NCBI GenBank assembly: GCA_947493535.1
Contig: CANLRK010000003.1
Location: forward strand, 62,001 to 126,000
Origin: an uncultured Flavobacteriaceae bacterium
GTDB taxonomy: Bacteria > Bacteroidota > Bacteroidia > Flavobacteriales > Flavobacteriaceae
Direction: 5' to 3'
DNA length: 64,000 bases
Of this stretch, positions 34,465-42,523 are shown one piece after another. The first letter of the stretch is position 1. Each line of letters starts with the position of its first letter. The notes beneath the pieces were generated by a model. The model ran no database searches and was not told the DNA's origin. It saw nothing but the letters and a program-made list of their open reading frames with translations. The translations under genes were made by a program, and so were the position numbers.

Positions 34465-37380
34465 ATGAGAAAAACTACTATTAAAGGGCTTTTGACTAGT
34501 TTTGCTTTAGTTGCTGCTACTTCGTTAAGTGCACAGCAATTGCAAAAAATAGAAGAGAAAGCGCCTTCTCAAATTGTAAAAAAGAAAAACAAGGTAAAGG
34601 GTACGTTTACCAATTTGCAATCAGAAACATTACAAAGCATACAAGAAACAGGCTTTGCAAGATGTTTGAGTGTTGAAAATGAAAAAATACTTCAAAATCA
34701 AAATGGAAGACGTTTTTCAGACGCTCAGTTTGAAGAGTGGTTAGCGCCACATATAGCTAAAATAAAAGCAGATAGAGCTGCTGGAAGAGCTCAAATGGCA
34801 GTGTATAACATTCCAGTAGTAATTCATATTGTACATGATGGTGATGCAGTAAATTCAGTAGGAAATATTGTAGGAGAAAATATTTCCGATGAACAAGCAT
34901 TATCACAAATTCAAGTAATGAATGAAGATTATAGAAGAATGATGGGAACACCTGGAGGAGCAAATACTACGGGTGTAGCTATTGATGCAGAAATTAATTT
35001 CTGTTTAGCTGTAACGGATGAAGTGGGAAATCCAACTACAGGTATTATTAGACATAATATTACTCCATATTCTAATTCACAAACTCCTGGAGTAACTGAT
35101 GACTGGGAGATAAGAAGTGATGTAGAAACTATGAAAACCAATACGCAGTGGGATCCTACTAAATATATGAATATGTGGTGTATAAAACCTGGGGGGAACT
35201 CATTAAATGATCCTATTACCCCTGGTTTAGGTGGTTTGTTAGGGTATGCTCAGTTTCCAAGTAGTTCAGGATTAGGTGGATTAGCAGCCAGTGGAGGAGC
35301 AGCAAATACAGATGGTGTGGTTGCTGGATATGACTCTTTTGGGACTATAGCTGAGGATGATGGTTCGTTTATATTGAACGCTACATATAACCTAGGAAGA
35401 ACTATGACCCATGAAGTAGGTCACTGGTTAGGTTTACGACATATATGGGGTGACACCACTTCTTGTACTGGTGGAGCGTCAGCTGGAGATTATTGTGCGG
35501 ATACACCTGACTCTACTGGGCCAAACTATAATTGTGTTTCTGTAGATAATTGCCCTGCTGATGGTTTGGGGAATGATCAGGTGCAAAATTATATGGATTA
35601 TACCAATGATGCATGTATGGATACTTTTACACAAGATCAAAAAGATAGAATGCAAACAGTGATGTCGGTTTCACCAAGAAGAATGGAATTGGCAACATCA
35701 ACAGCATGTGTGCCAAATGCTCCATACATAGCTTTTGCTAATTTAACATCTAACTTAAACGAAGCTACAGATTGTAGTTTTACTGATTATAGCTTAGCAG
35801 TAACAATTGCAGATGCACCTACAGGTGATGCCAACATAACATTTAATATTGATGGTGGAACTGCTGTCAATACATCTGACTATGAGTTAGTTAACAATTC
35901 GGTTGTATTTCCAAACGGCTCAACAGCTTCACAAAATTTAACAGTACGTGTATACAATGATGGTTTTGTGGAAGGAAATGAAACAGTAGCTATTTCTATG
36001 TCGCTATCAGGAAGCACTGATGCGCAATTAAACACATCAGCAGATTCAATGACAATTACGTTGGTTGATGATGATAGTGCACCTAGTACAATGGCTTCAG
36101 TAGATGTTTTTGACGAAGACTTTGAGGATTTATCTGGTTGGACAGTTAGTGATGCGGATGGTGATGGAACCAATTGGGGATCAGTTAATGGATTAGAAGG
36201 AGCGGTATCTGATGTAGTAGGAGTTGCAGGATATTCAGCTACAAGTGATGATGCGTTTGGCGGGTCAAGCACATTTAACCCAGATAACTATTTAATATCA
36301 CCACAATTTACAATACCAGCAGGAGCTACAAGTGCTTCTTTAGCTTATTTTATTGGTGCGTATAGTACTACTGGGCAATTTCAGGAACATTATTCTGTGT
36401 ATTTTACAACAGATCCAGGAACAAGTTTAACAGAATTTACATTAGAAAACAATCGTCAAATTCCTGCTAATGCGACAACAGAAACTAGAAACCACGATTT
36501 ATTACCATATGCAGGAATGACGGGTAATTTAGTGTTTAGACATCATAATTCAGCCGCAGCACACGGATTTGTTTATTTAGATGGAATTGATGTTAATGCA
36601 GTAATAGGTACAGCTGTACAAACTGTAGAGAACTCGGCTACCCAAGCTCAAGTTTCATTGCTGGAAAGCGGAACTATATATTCAGGAGATGCTACTACAG
36701 GAGATATAATGATGGATATAGTAAACGGAAATAATCAAGATTATGGGTGTGTCTCTGCATATGTATCAAGAGGGTATAATGCTGGTGCACCAGCAGTTAT
36801 GTATCAAGGTGCTGGAGTAGACAATTATGTAATGTCGAAAACTTTTGCAATTCAAGCAAGCTCTCAGCAAGCTTCTGGTACAGGTACAGTGAAGTTTTAT
36901 TTCACGGAAGAAGAAATTTCTGCTTGGGAAACGACTACAGGAAATTCAAGAAATGATTTGGTTATAATTAAAGATGCTAATGTAGTGTCATTAATGCCTG
37001 GTGTGGCAGAAGTAATACCTGCTACAATAGGTTCTTTTGGAACAAATGTAACTTTAGAAGGAAATTTTGGTTCAGGAATAACAGGTGGATATGTATTTGG
37101 TAAAATTTCTGCATTATCAATTTCAGAAAACGAGTTTGAGGTTTTTGGAGTATATCCTAATCCTTCAAACGGAGAAGTAACTTTAACTTTAAGTACAAAC
37201 GAAGATGTAACCGTTTCTTTATTTGATATTAGAGGAAGGAAAGTTTATAATGAGTTTAAGCAAAATAACTCAGATGTGTTTACAACAAAGTTAAACTTTA
37301 GTGGTATGGCTTCTGGAGTATATATGTTAGATGTTCAGAGCGGTTCAAAAAGAGCAGTAAAAAAAATAGTGATAAACTAA
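34465..37380 (+). CDS. Secreted M43 (pappalysin-like) metalloprotease with T9SS type A sorting domain, protease 1
   Basis: The product has 971 residues. Signal peptide MRKTTIKGLLTSFALVAATSLSAQ; a pro-region to about 110 with single cysteine C67 (FARCLSVENE); an M43 catalytic domain with HEVGHWLGLRH at 316-326 and Met-turn in QNYMDYTNDACM. A Calx-beta-like segment (about 425-535), a choice-of-anchor-J/MAM-like domain (DEDFEDLSGWTVSDADGDGTNWG to about 705), a further beta domain and an 80-residue sorting domain (VFGVYPNPSNGEVTL... ASGVYMLDV) follow. It should be exported by the type IX system and degrade extracellular protein. It is the first of five tandem protease genes, transcribed alone. 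Its closest relative in the window is protease 4. Confidence 0.88.
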   Translation: MRKTTIKGLLTSFALVAATSLSAQQLQKIEEKAPSQIVKKKNKVKGTFTNLQSETLQSIQETGFARCLSVENEKILQNQNGRRFSDAQFEEWLAPHIAKIKADRAAGRAQMAVYNIPVVIHIVHDGDAVNSVGNIVGENISDEQALSQIQVMNEDYRRMMGTPGGANTTGVAIDAEINFCLAVTDEVGNPTTGIIRHNITPYSNSQTPGVTDDWEIRSDVETMKTNTQWDPTKYMNMWCIKPGGNSLNDPITPGLGGLLGYAQFPSSSGLGGLAASGGAANTDGVVAGYDSFGTIAEDDGSFILNATYNLGRTMTHEVGHWLGLRHIWGDTTSCTGGASAGDYCADTPDSTGPNYNCVSVDNCPADGLGNDQVQNYMDYTNDACMDTFTQDQKDRMQTVMSVSPRRMELATSTACVPNAPYIAFANLTSNLNEATDCSFTDYSLAVTIADAPTGDANITFNIDGGTAVNTSDYELVNNSVVFPNGSTASQNLTVRVYNDGFVEGNETVAISMSLSGSTDAQLNTSADSMTITLVDDDSAPSTMASVDVFDEDFEDLSGWTVSDADGDGTNWGSVNGLEGAVSDVVGVAGYSATSDDAFGGSSTFNPDNYLISPQFTIPAGATSASLAYFIGAYSTTGQFQEHYSVYFTTDPGTSLTEFTLENNRQIPANATTETRNHDLLPYAGMTGNLVFRHHNSAAAHGFVYLDGIDVNAVIGTAVQTVENSATQAQVSLLESGTIYSGDATTGDIMMDIVNGNNQDYGCVSAYVSRGYNAGAPAVMYQGAGVDNYVMSKTFAIQASSQQASGTGTVKFYFTEEEISAWETTTGNSRNDLVIIKDANVVSLMPGVAEVIPATIGSFGTNVTLEGNFGSGITGGYVFGKISALSISENEFEVFGVYPNPSNGEVTLTLSTNEDVTVSLFDIRGRKVYNEFKQNNSDVFTTKLNFSGMASGVYMLDVQSGSKRAVKKIVIN

Positions 37381-37400
37381 ACATAAAAATAAGATTTATA

Positions 37401-37435
37401 AAAAGCGACATATGTTAATTATGTCGCTTTTTTTG
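37401..37435 (+). terminator. Terminator of protease gene 1 (copy of the nqr terminator)
   Basis: It has the same stem-loop and T-tract as at 34370-34404, identical over 36 bases, with related sequence also just upstream. It lies 20 bases after the stop codon. Confidence 0.9.
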
Positions 37436-37463
37436 TTTATAATTAGATAAAGTGTTACTTTAA
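37432..37463 (+). promoter_or_regulatory. Putative promoter of protease gene 2
   Basis: TTTG at 37432-37435 (the terminator end), a 20-base spacer, and TACTTTAA at 37456-37463, then CCTTAAAA in the leader, 26 bases before the ATG. Confidence 0.45.
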
Positions 37464-37488
37464 CTACCTTAAAATTAAACCATAAACT

Positions 37489-40173
37489 ATGAAAAAAATT
37501 ACTTTTAAAGTGTGTTTTGTTCTTATGTGTGTTTTAGCGACTTCTTCTTTCGCTCAACAAACATGGAGAAATACACCTCTTTCTGAAAAAGAAAAATCTG
37601 ATTTTATACAGAGAAACATTCCTTTAAATGCAAAGGTGTTTTCTGTAAATATGGAAGAATTAAAATCTCAACTGGCATTAGCGCCAAAAAGTGGGGAGTA
37701 TGCTGGAGATTCTAATACGATTATAGCATTGCCAAACTCTAATGGGGATATGATTCGTTACAGAGTTGAAGAGGCGTCTGTTTTTGCTCCGGAAATGCAG
37801 GATAGATATCCTGAAATTAGAGCTTATGCAGGATATGGAGTTGATGATAGAGCGTCATACTTAAGATTCACAGTGTCTCCTTATAATGGAGTAAACGGAA
37901 TTGTACTTACGGGTAACAGAAGTAATTCAGTAGTTATTGAGGCAGTGCCTGGAAATACTTCTAAAGCAGCTTTTTTTAAGCGTTCTCAAAGAACAAGAAG
38001 CGCTAGAAACCCTTTTGAGTGTACAACAGAAGATGAATTGACAATTGATATGGGGAAGGTTGTTACTGAGGAGCAAGTTTCAAGAGCTGCAGATGATGCT
38101 ACCTTAAGAACATTTGACTTAGCAATGTCTGTTACACCAGAATATTCTGCTTTTCACTCGCCAACTCATAACCTTGCAGAGGTAAACGCGGCAATCGCAA
38201 CAACAGTTGCAAGAAATAATGCAGTATATGAAATTGATTTCGCGATTAGATTTGTTTTAATTGCGAATAATGATAATGTGGTGTATTTAGGAAATGCACC
38301 GTCAGATCCTTATGGACCAACTGATGCTAATTACAATTCAGAATTGCAAACTGAATTAACAGGTACTATTGGTGAGGCAAATTACGATGTTGGTCATTTA
38401 ATGGCAGGAGTTGGTAATAATGGTAATGCTGGTTGTATAGGTTGTATTTGTGTTAATGGACAAAAAGGTAGTGGGTATACTACAAGTACAAGTCCTGTAG
38501 GTGATACTTTTGATATTGATTATGTAGCTCATGAGTTAGGGCATCAATTTGGTGGTAGACATACTTTTACGCATGCTTCTGAAGGACCTGGTATAGCACA
38601 AATGGAACCAGGGTCTGGTTCAACTATTATGGGGTATGCAGGTATTACTGGAGCTACAGATGTTCAGTCAAATTCTGACCCTTATTTCCATGCAATTTCA
38701 ATTCAGCAAATTACAACACATGCAAAGTCTAGAGGTTGTGATGTAGAAACGGCTACAGGTAATACAAATCCAGTTATTACTCCAGGAGCTGATTTAACGT
38801 TACCAATTGGTACAGCTTTTAGATTGACTGGTTCTGCTACAGATGCAAATGGAGACGCATTAACTTACTGCTGGGAACAGTATGATGAAGATGATGCTTC
38901 AAATGCTTATCCAGATCCAACTTCAACCAGTAATAACAGGCCATTGTTTAGATCAAGAAACCCGAATACCACAGGTATTAGAACTTTTCCTTTAATGGCT
39001 GATTTGGTAGCTAACGGTGTAAATGGGAATACTTGGGAAAAAGTTCCTACAGTAGGTAGATCGGCAGATTTTAGATTAACTGTTCGTGATAATAGAGCAG
39101 GTGGAGCAGCTAATGTTTTTGATGATATTGTAGTTACTTGGGATGCAAGTAGAGGACCTTTAGAAGTTACGTCTCAAAATTCAGGAGCATTGTGGAGTAG
39201 TGGAACAACAGAAACTGTAACATGGAATGTAAATAGCACAAATTTAATGGCAGGTGCTTCTAATGTAGATATCTTATTGTCAACAGATGGAGGTGTTACT
39301 TTTCCAACAGTATTAGCTTCAAATGTAGCTAATGATGGTAGTGAGATGGTTACTGTTCCTAATACACCAGCGCCTTATTGTAGAGTTATGGTACAACCAA
39401 CTGGAGCACCATTCTTTGCAATTAATACTATGGACTTTCCTATAGATTATAGTGTAGTTACTAACTGTACTCAGTATGATTCTGGGGCTATTAACTTGGT
39501 TATACCAGATGATGGTGCGCAACCAGGATTAGGTACTGTAGTAACTAATGTTATTAATATTGCTGATACTGACGTGATTACTGATGTAAATATTGGAGTA
39601 AATATTACACATACCTATACAAACGATTTATTATTTGCAGTAAATCATCCTGACGCAACACAAGTGTTCCTATGGAATCAGAATTGTGGTGCTGATGCAG
39701 ATATAGATGCGTTATTTGATACTGATGGAGCAGGACCAGTTTGTGGAAGTCCTACAACGGGAACTATTGTAGCGCCATTATCAGATTTTGACGGAAAAAC
39801 ATTGAATGGAGACTGGACTTTCCTTATTGGTGATGCATGGGGAATGGCAGATACAGGTCAAGTAAATAGTTGGTATGTAGAATCTTGTACTACAACAGAA
39901 ACTTTATTATCTGTAAAAGATAATGATTTTGCAACTTTTGGTGTGTATCCAAACCCTTCAAACGGTAAGGTTACAGTTAATTTAAGTACTAGTGCAGATG
40001 TTCAAATGTCGTTGCATGATATTAGAGGTAGACAAGTATATTCTGCATTGCATGCAAATACGTCTAATACGTTTAATAAAAAGGTGGACTTTAGTTTTGT
40101 TTCTTCTGGGGTGTATTTATTACAAGTAGAAAGTGATGGAAGTAAAGCGACTAAAAAATTAGTGATACAATAA
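37489..40173 (+). CDS. Secreted M12B (reprolysin-like) metalloprotease with P-domain and T9SS sorting domain, protease 2
   Basis: The product has 894 residues. Signal peptide (residues 1-22, ending SSFAQ); a beta-rich pro-domain to about 175 ending in a basic stretch (FKRSQRTRSARNPFEC, C178); a catalytic metzincin domain with HELGHQFGGRH at 348-358 and Met-turn STIMGYAG. Ig-like domains follow (about 425-660), then a proprotein-convertase P-domain (CTQYDSGAINLVIPDDG to NSWYVESC, about 665-800) and a type A sorting domain (FGVYPNPSNGKVTVNLS, SSGVYLLQV). The basic stretch before C178 may be the activation site. Its sorting domain differs from those of the M43 neighbours. Family (M12B versus related metzincins) is judged from the motif and from similarity to protease 5. 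Confidence 0.86.
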   Translation: MKKITFKVCFVLMCVLATSSFAQQTWRNTPLSEKEKSDFIQRNIPLNAKVFSVNMEELKSQLALAPKSGEYAGDSNTIIALPNSNGDMIRYRVEEASVFAPEMQDRYPEIRAYAGYGVDDRASYLRFTVSPYNGVNGIVLTGNRSNSVVIEAVPGNTSKAAFFKRSQRTRSARNPFECTTEDELTIDMGKVVTEEQVSRAADDATLRTFDLAMSVTPEYSAFHSPTHNLAEVNAAIATTVARNNAVYEIDFAIRFVLIANNDNVVYLGNAPSDPYGPTDANYNSELQTELTGTIGEANYDVGHLMAGVGNNGNAGCIGCICVNGQKGSGYTTSTSPVGDTFDIDYVAHELGHQFGGRHTFTHASEGPGIAQMEPGSGSTIMGYAGITGATDVQSNSDPYFHAISIQQITTHAKSRGCDVETATGNTNPVITPGADLTLPIGTAFRLTGSATDANGDALTYCWEQYDEDDASNAYPDPTSTSNNRPLFRSRNPNTTGIRTFPLMADLVANGVNGNTWEKVPTVGRSADFRLTVRDNRAGGAANVFDDIVVTWDASRGPLEVTSQNSGALWSSGTTETVTWNVNSTNLMAGASNVDILLSTDGGVTFPTVLASNVANDGSEMVTVPNTPAPYCRVMVQPTGAPFFAINTMDFPIDYSVVTNCTQYDSGAINLVIPDDGAQPGLGTVVTNVINIADTDVITDVNIGVNITHTYTNDLLFAVNHPDATQVFLWNQNCGADADIDALFDTDGAGPVCGSPTTGTIVAPLSDFDGKTLNGDWTFLIGDAWGMADTGQVNSWYVESCTTTETLLSVKDNDFATFGVYPNPSNGKVTVNLSTSADVQMSLHDIRGRQVYSALHANTSNTFNKKVDFSFVSSGVYLLQVESDGSKATKKLVIQ

Positions 40174-40190
40174 ATTCACAATTCTAAATA

Positions 40191-40226
40191 GAAAAACCGA
40201 CATCGTAGTATGTCGGTTTTTTTTTG
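40191..40226 (+). terminator. Terminator of protease gene 2
   Basis: The stem AAAACCGACAT/ATGTCGGTTTT has a 6-base loop and is followed by a long T-run ending in G at 40226. Confidence 0.88.
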
Positions 40227-40253
40227 CTTTTTATCTTGCAATTGTTATATTAG
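40223..40253 (+). promoter_or_regulatory. Putative promoter of protease gene 3
   Basis: TTTG at 40223-40226 (terminator end), spacer of exactly 19 bases, TATATTAG at 40246-40253. The leader has CCTTAAAAAT, as for gene 4. Confidence 0.55.
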
Positions 40254-40274
40254 TCGCCTTAAAAATCCGAAACT

Positions 40275-42410
40275 ATGAAAAAAACTACTTTAAGCATTTT
40301 TTCTTTAGTGTTAATTATGGCTACTATGCTTGTTAATGCGCAAGAAAAAGTAAAACAAAATTCATTGGTGCCTGAACACAGAAATTGTGGTATGGAAAAG
40401 CATGAAAATGAATTGTTAACTAACCCAGAATATGCGAAATCTTTTTATGAAAGACAAGCAAAGTTTCAAGAGAAAGTAATGGAAATTCATCAACAAAAGA
40501 TGAATGGGACATATCAGAAAAAAGCAACACTTTACATCCCAGTAGCTGTTCATTTTATTGGTGTTGGAACAGAGGCTGATAGAGCTTGTTTGGAAGCTTA
40601 TGCGCAAACTCAAATAGACGTTATTAATGAAGATTATACCGGTACAAATGCAGATCAAGCTGCTTTGTGGCCTGCGGCTAGTGCTTTTTATCCAGGATTA
40701 ACTCCTGGTGCTATGGATGTACAATTTTGTATTGCAACTAAAAACCATCCTGCAGGAGCAGATCCTGAAGTATTAGAAGGAAGTCCTTTAGTAACTATAG
40801 GGACTAATGGTTCTAATTTTACACCAAACTTCCCAGAAACTGATGCAACATATTCAGGGTATATGAATTTTATAATTAAAGATATAGGAGCAGGTCTTTT
40901 AGGTTATTCTCCTTTAGCTGGTAGTATTTCGGCTGGTCATGCAGTTGTTATGAATCTAAACTGTTACGGTACAGGTTCTGGTTGTCCAGGTGTAGCTGCT
41001 CCGGCTGCTCCGTTTAATTTAGGAAGAACAGTAACGCATGAGTTAGGGCATTTTTATAACTTAAATCACACGTTTATTGCAGACGGAGATTCTAGTCAAT
41101 GTGCTCAACCTGATGGTGATGGAATTGCCGATACCCCAAAAGTATCAAGTTCAACATATAATTGTCCTGCAGACGGGAGTGTAAATGGTTGTGTTGCAGG
41201 AGAAAAAGCATTGACTATGAATTATATGGATTATGTAAATGATGCATGTATGTATATGTTTACACCAGATCAAGCAACTGTTGTTGAAGCTTATTGGGCT
41301 TCAGTAGCGGGTGATTGGGCAATAGATAAAATAGACTGTCAAGGGCCAACATTTAATATTTCAGCTGATAATTTAGGTAACTGTGGTGCCGACTCTGCTC
41401 AAACTACGGTAAACTTTACTGCCTTAAACGGTTTTAACGAAGTAACTACTTTTTCTGTAACAGGTTTGCCAGCAGGTGCTGCGGCTTCTTTTTCTCCTAC
41501 TACATTAAATGCTACAGGAACAACTACTTTAACTGTAACTGGTTTAAGCGGTGTTACAGACGGAACTTATCCGATAACAGTTACAGGAACTTCAACATCT
41601 GTAACTAAAAATATTTCAATAGATTTAGTTGACGGAACATCTAACTGTACGGTTTCTGCAACTACACCTTGGTTAACAAGTATTACAAGAGTAACATTTA
41701 ATACGATAGATAGAGTTTCAAGTTCGCCAGATGGTACTGGTGCTGATGACCCGACTGATGGGTATTCAGATGCATCTCAAACAGGAGTTAGTACATCTGT
41801 TAATATAGGAGAAATATATAATTTATCTGTTAATGTAGATGCTGATGGATCATATAGAACTCAAACTAAAGTTTGGATTGATTGGAATCAGAACTGTGTT
41901 TTTGATCCGTCAGAAGAATATGATTTAGACCAGGGAGATTTAAGTGTTGGTGCGCCATATTTTGATATCCCAACTACTGGGTCGCCAATGGCTGTTACGG
42001 TTCCTGCTGGAGCAGTACTAGGAGATACAGTTATGAGGGTAGCTACAATTTATTCAGATCCTAATACACCTAATTATCCAACAGCATGTGGTACTCAAAC
42101 AGATGGAGAGGTAGAAGATTATACGATTACTGTATTAGCTCCTTTATCAGTTTCTGAAAACCAGTTTGATGTGTTTGGAGTATATCCAAATCCTTCAAAT
42201 GGTGAAGTAACATTAACTTTAAGTACAAATGAAGATGTAACTGTTTCTTTATTTGATATTAGAGGAAGAAAAGTTTATAATGAACTTAAGCAAAATAACT
42301 CAGATGTATTTACAACAAAGTTAAACTTTAGCGGTATGGCTTCTGGAGTATATATGTTAGATGTTCAGAGCGGTTCAAAAAGAGCAGTTCAAAAATTAGT
42401 GATTAAATAA
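40275..42410 (+). CDS. Secreted M43-like metalloprotease with GEVED domain and T9SS sorting domain, protease 3
   Basis: The product has 711 residues, the shortest of the array. Signal peptide MKKTTLSIFSLVLIMATMLVNA; a short pro-region with C38 in EHRNCGMEKHENE, resembling an M43 cysteine-switch context. The catalytic domain has HELGHFYNLNH at 255-265, with Asn where the metzincin consensus has Gly, and Met-turn MNYMDYVNDACM. A short Ig-like region follows, then a GEVED-type domain (TKVWIDWNQNCVFDPSEEYD to GEVEDYTITV) and a sorting domain almost identical to that of proteases 1 and 4. The catalytic part is clearly more distant from 1 and 4 than they are from each other, so the shared C-terminus suggests module exchange. 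Confidence 0.85.
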   Translation: MKKTTLSIFSLVLIMATMLVNAQEKVKQNSLVPEHRNCGMEKHENELLTNPEYAKSFYERQAKFQEKVMEIHQQKMNGTYQKKATLYIPVAVHFIGVGTEADRACLEAYAQTQIDVINEDYTGTNADQAALWPAASAFYPGLTPGAMDVQFCIATKNHPAGADPEVLEGSPLVTIGTNGSNFTPNFPETDATYSGYMNFIIKDIGAGLLGYSPLAGSISAGHAVVMNLNCYGTGSGCPGVAAPAAPFNLGRTVTHELGHFYNLNHTFIADGDSSQCAQPDGDGIADTPKVSSSTYNCPADGSVNGCVAGEKALTMNYMDYVNDACMYMFTPDQATVVEAYWASVAGDWAIDKIDCQGPTFNISADNLGNCGADSAQTTVNFTALNGFNEVTTFSVTGLPAGAAASFSPTTLNATGTTTLTVTGLSGVTDGTYPITVTGTSTSVTKNISIDLVDGTSNCTVSATTPWLTSITRVTFNTIDRVSSSPDGTGADDPTDGYSDASQTGVSTSVNIGEIYNLSVNVDADGSYRTQTKVWIDWNQNCVFDPSEEYDLDQGDLSVGAPYFDIPTTGSPMAVTVPAGAVLGDTVMRVATIYSDPNTPNYPTACGTQTDGEVEDYTITVLAPLSVSENQFDVFGVYPNPSNGEVTLTLSTNEDVTVSLFDIRGRKVYNELKQNNSDVFTTKLNFSGMASGVYMLDVQSGSKRAVQKLVIK

Positions 42411-42439
42411 GCTTGTTTTAATACTAACTTAACAAAATA

Positions 42440-42478
42440 AAAAAGGCTGATGCATAATGTATCAGCCTTTTTTTTTTT
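42440..42478 (+). terminator. Terminator of protease gene 3
   Basis: The stem AAAAGGCTGATRC-type arms (AAAAGGCTGAT at 42441-42451 paired with ATCAGCCTTTT) has a short loop and is followed by an eleven-T run. Confidence 0.88.
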
Positions 42479-42494
42479 AAAAGCAAGCAATTAG

Positions 42495-42502
42495 TATATT
42501 GT
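42495..42502 (+). promoter_or_regulatory. Putative -7 element of protease gene 4
   Basis: TATATTGT lies 21 bases before the ATG, followed by CCTTAAAAAT in the leader. The expected -33 position falls within the T-run of the preceding terminator, but here no G is present, so this is the weakest case of the set. Confidence 0.4.
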
Positions 42503-42523
42503 GGAGCCTTAAAAATAAAAATT

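Noticed and set aside
35880-36272. 130-codon open frame opposite protease gene 1
   Set aside because: Antisense to the beta-domain region; S/T/P-rich composition mirrors repeated T/S/G codons on the coding strand.
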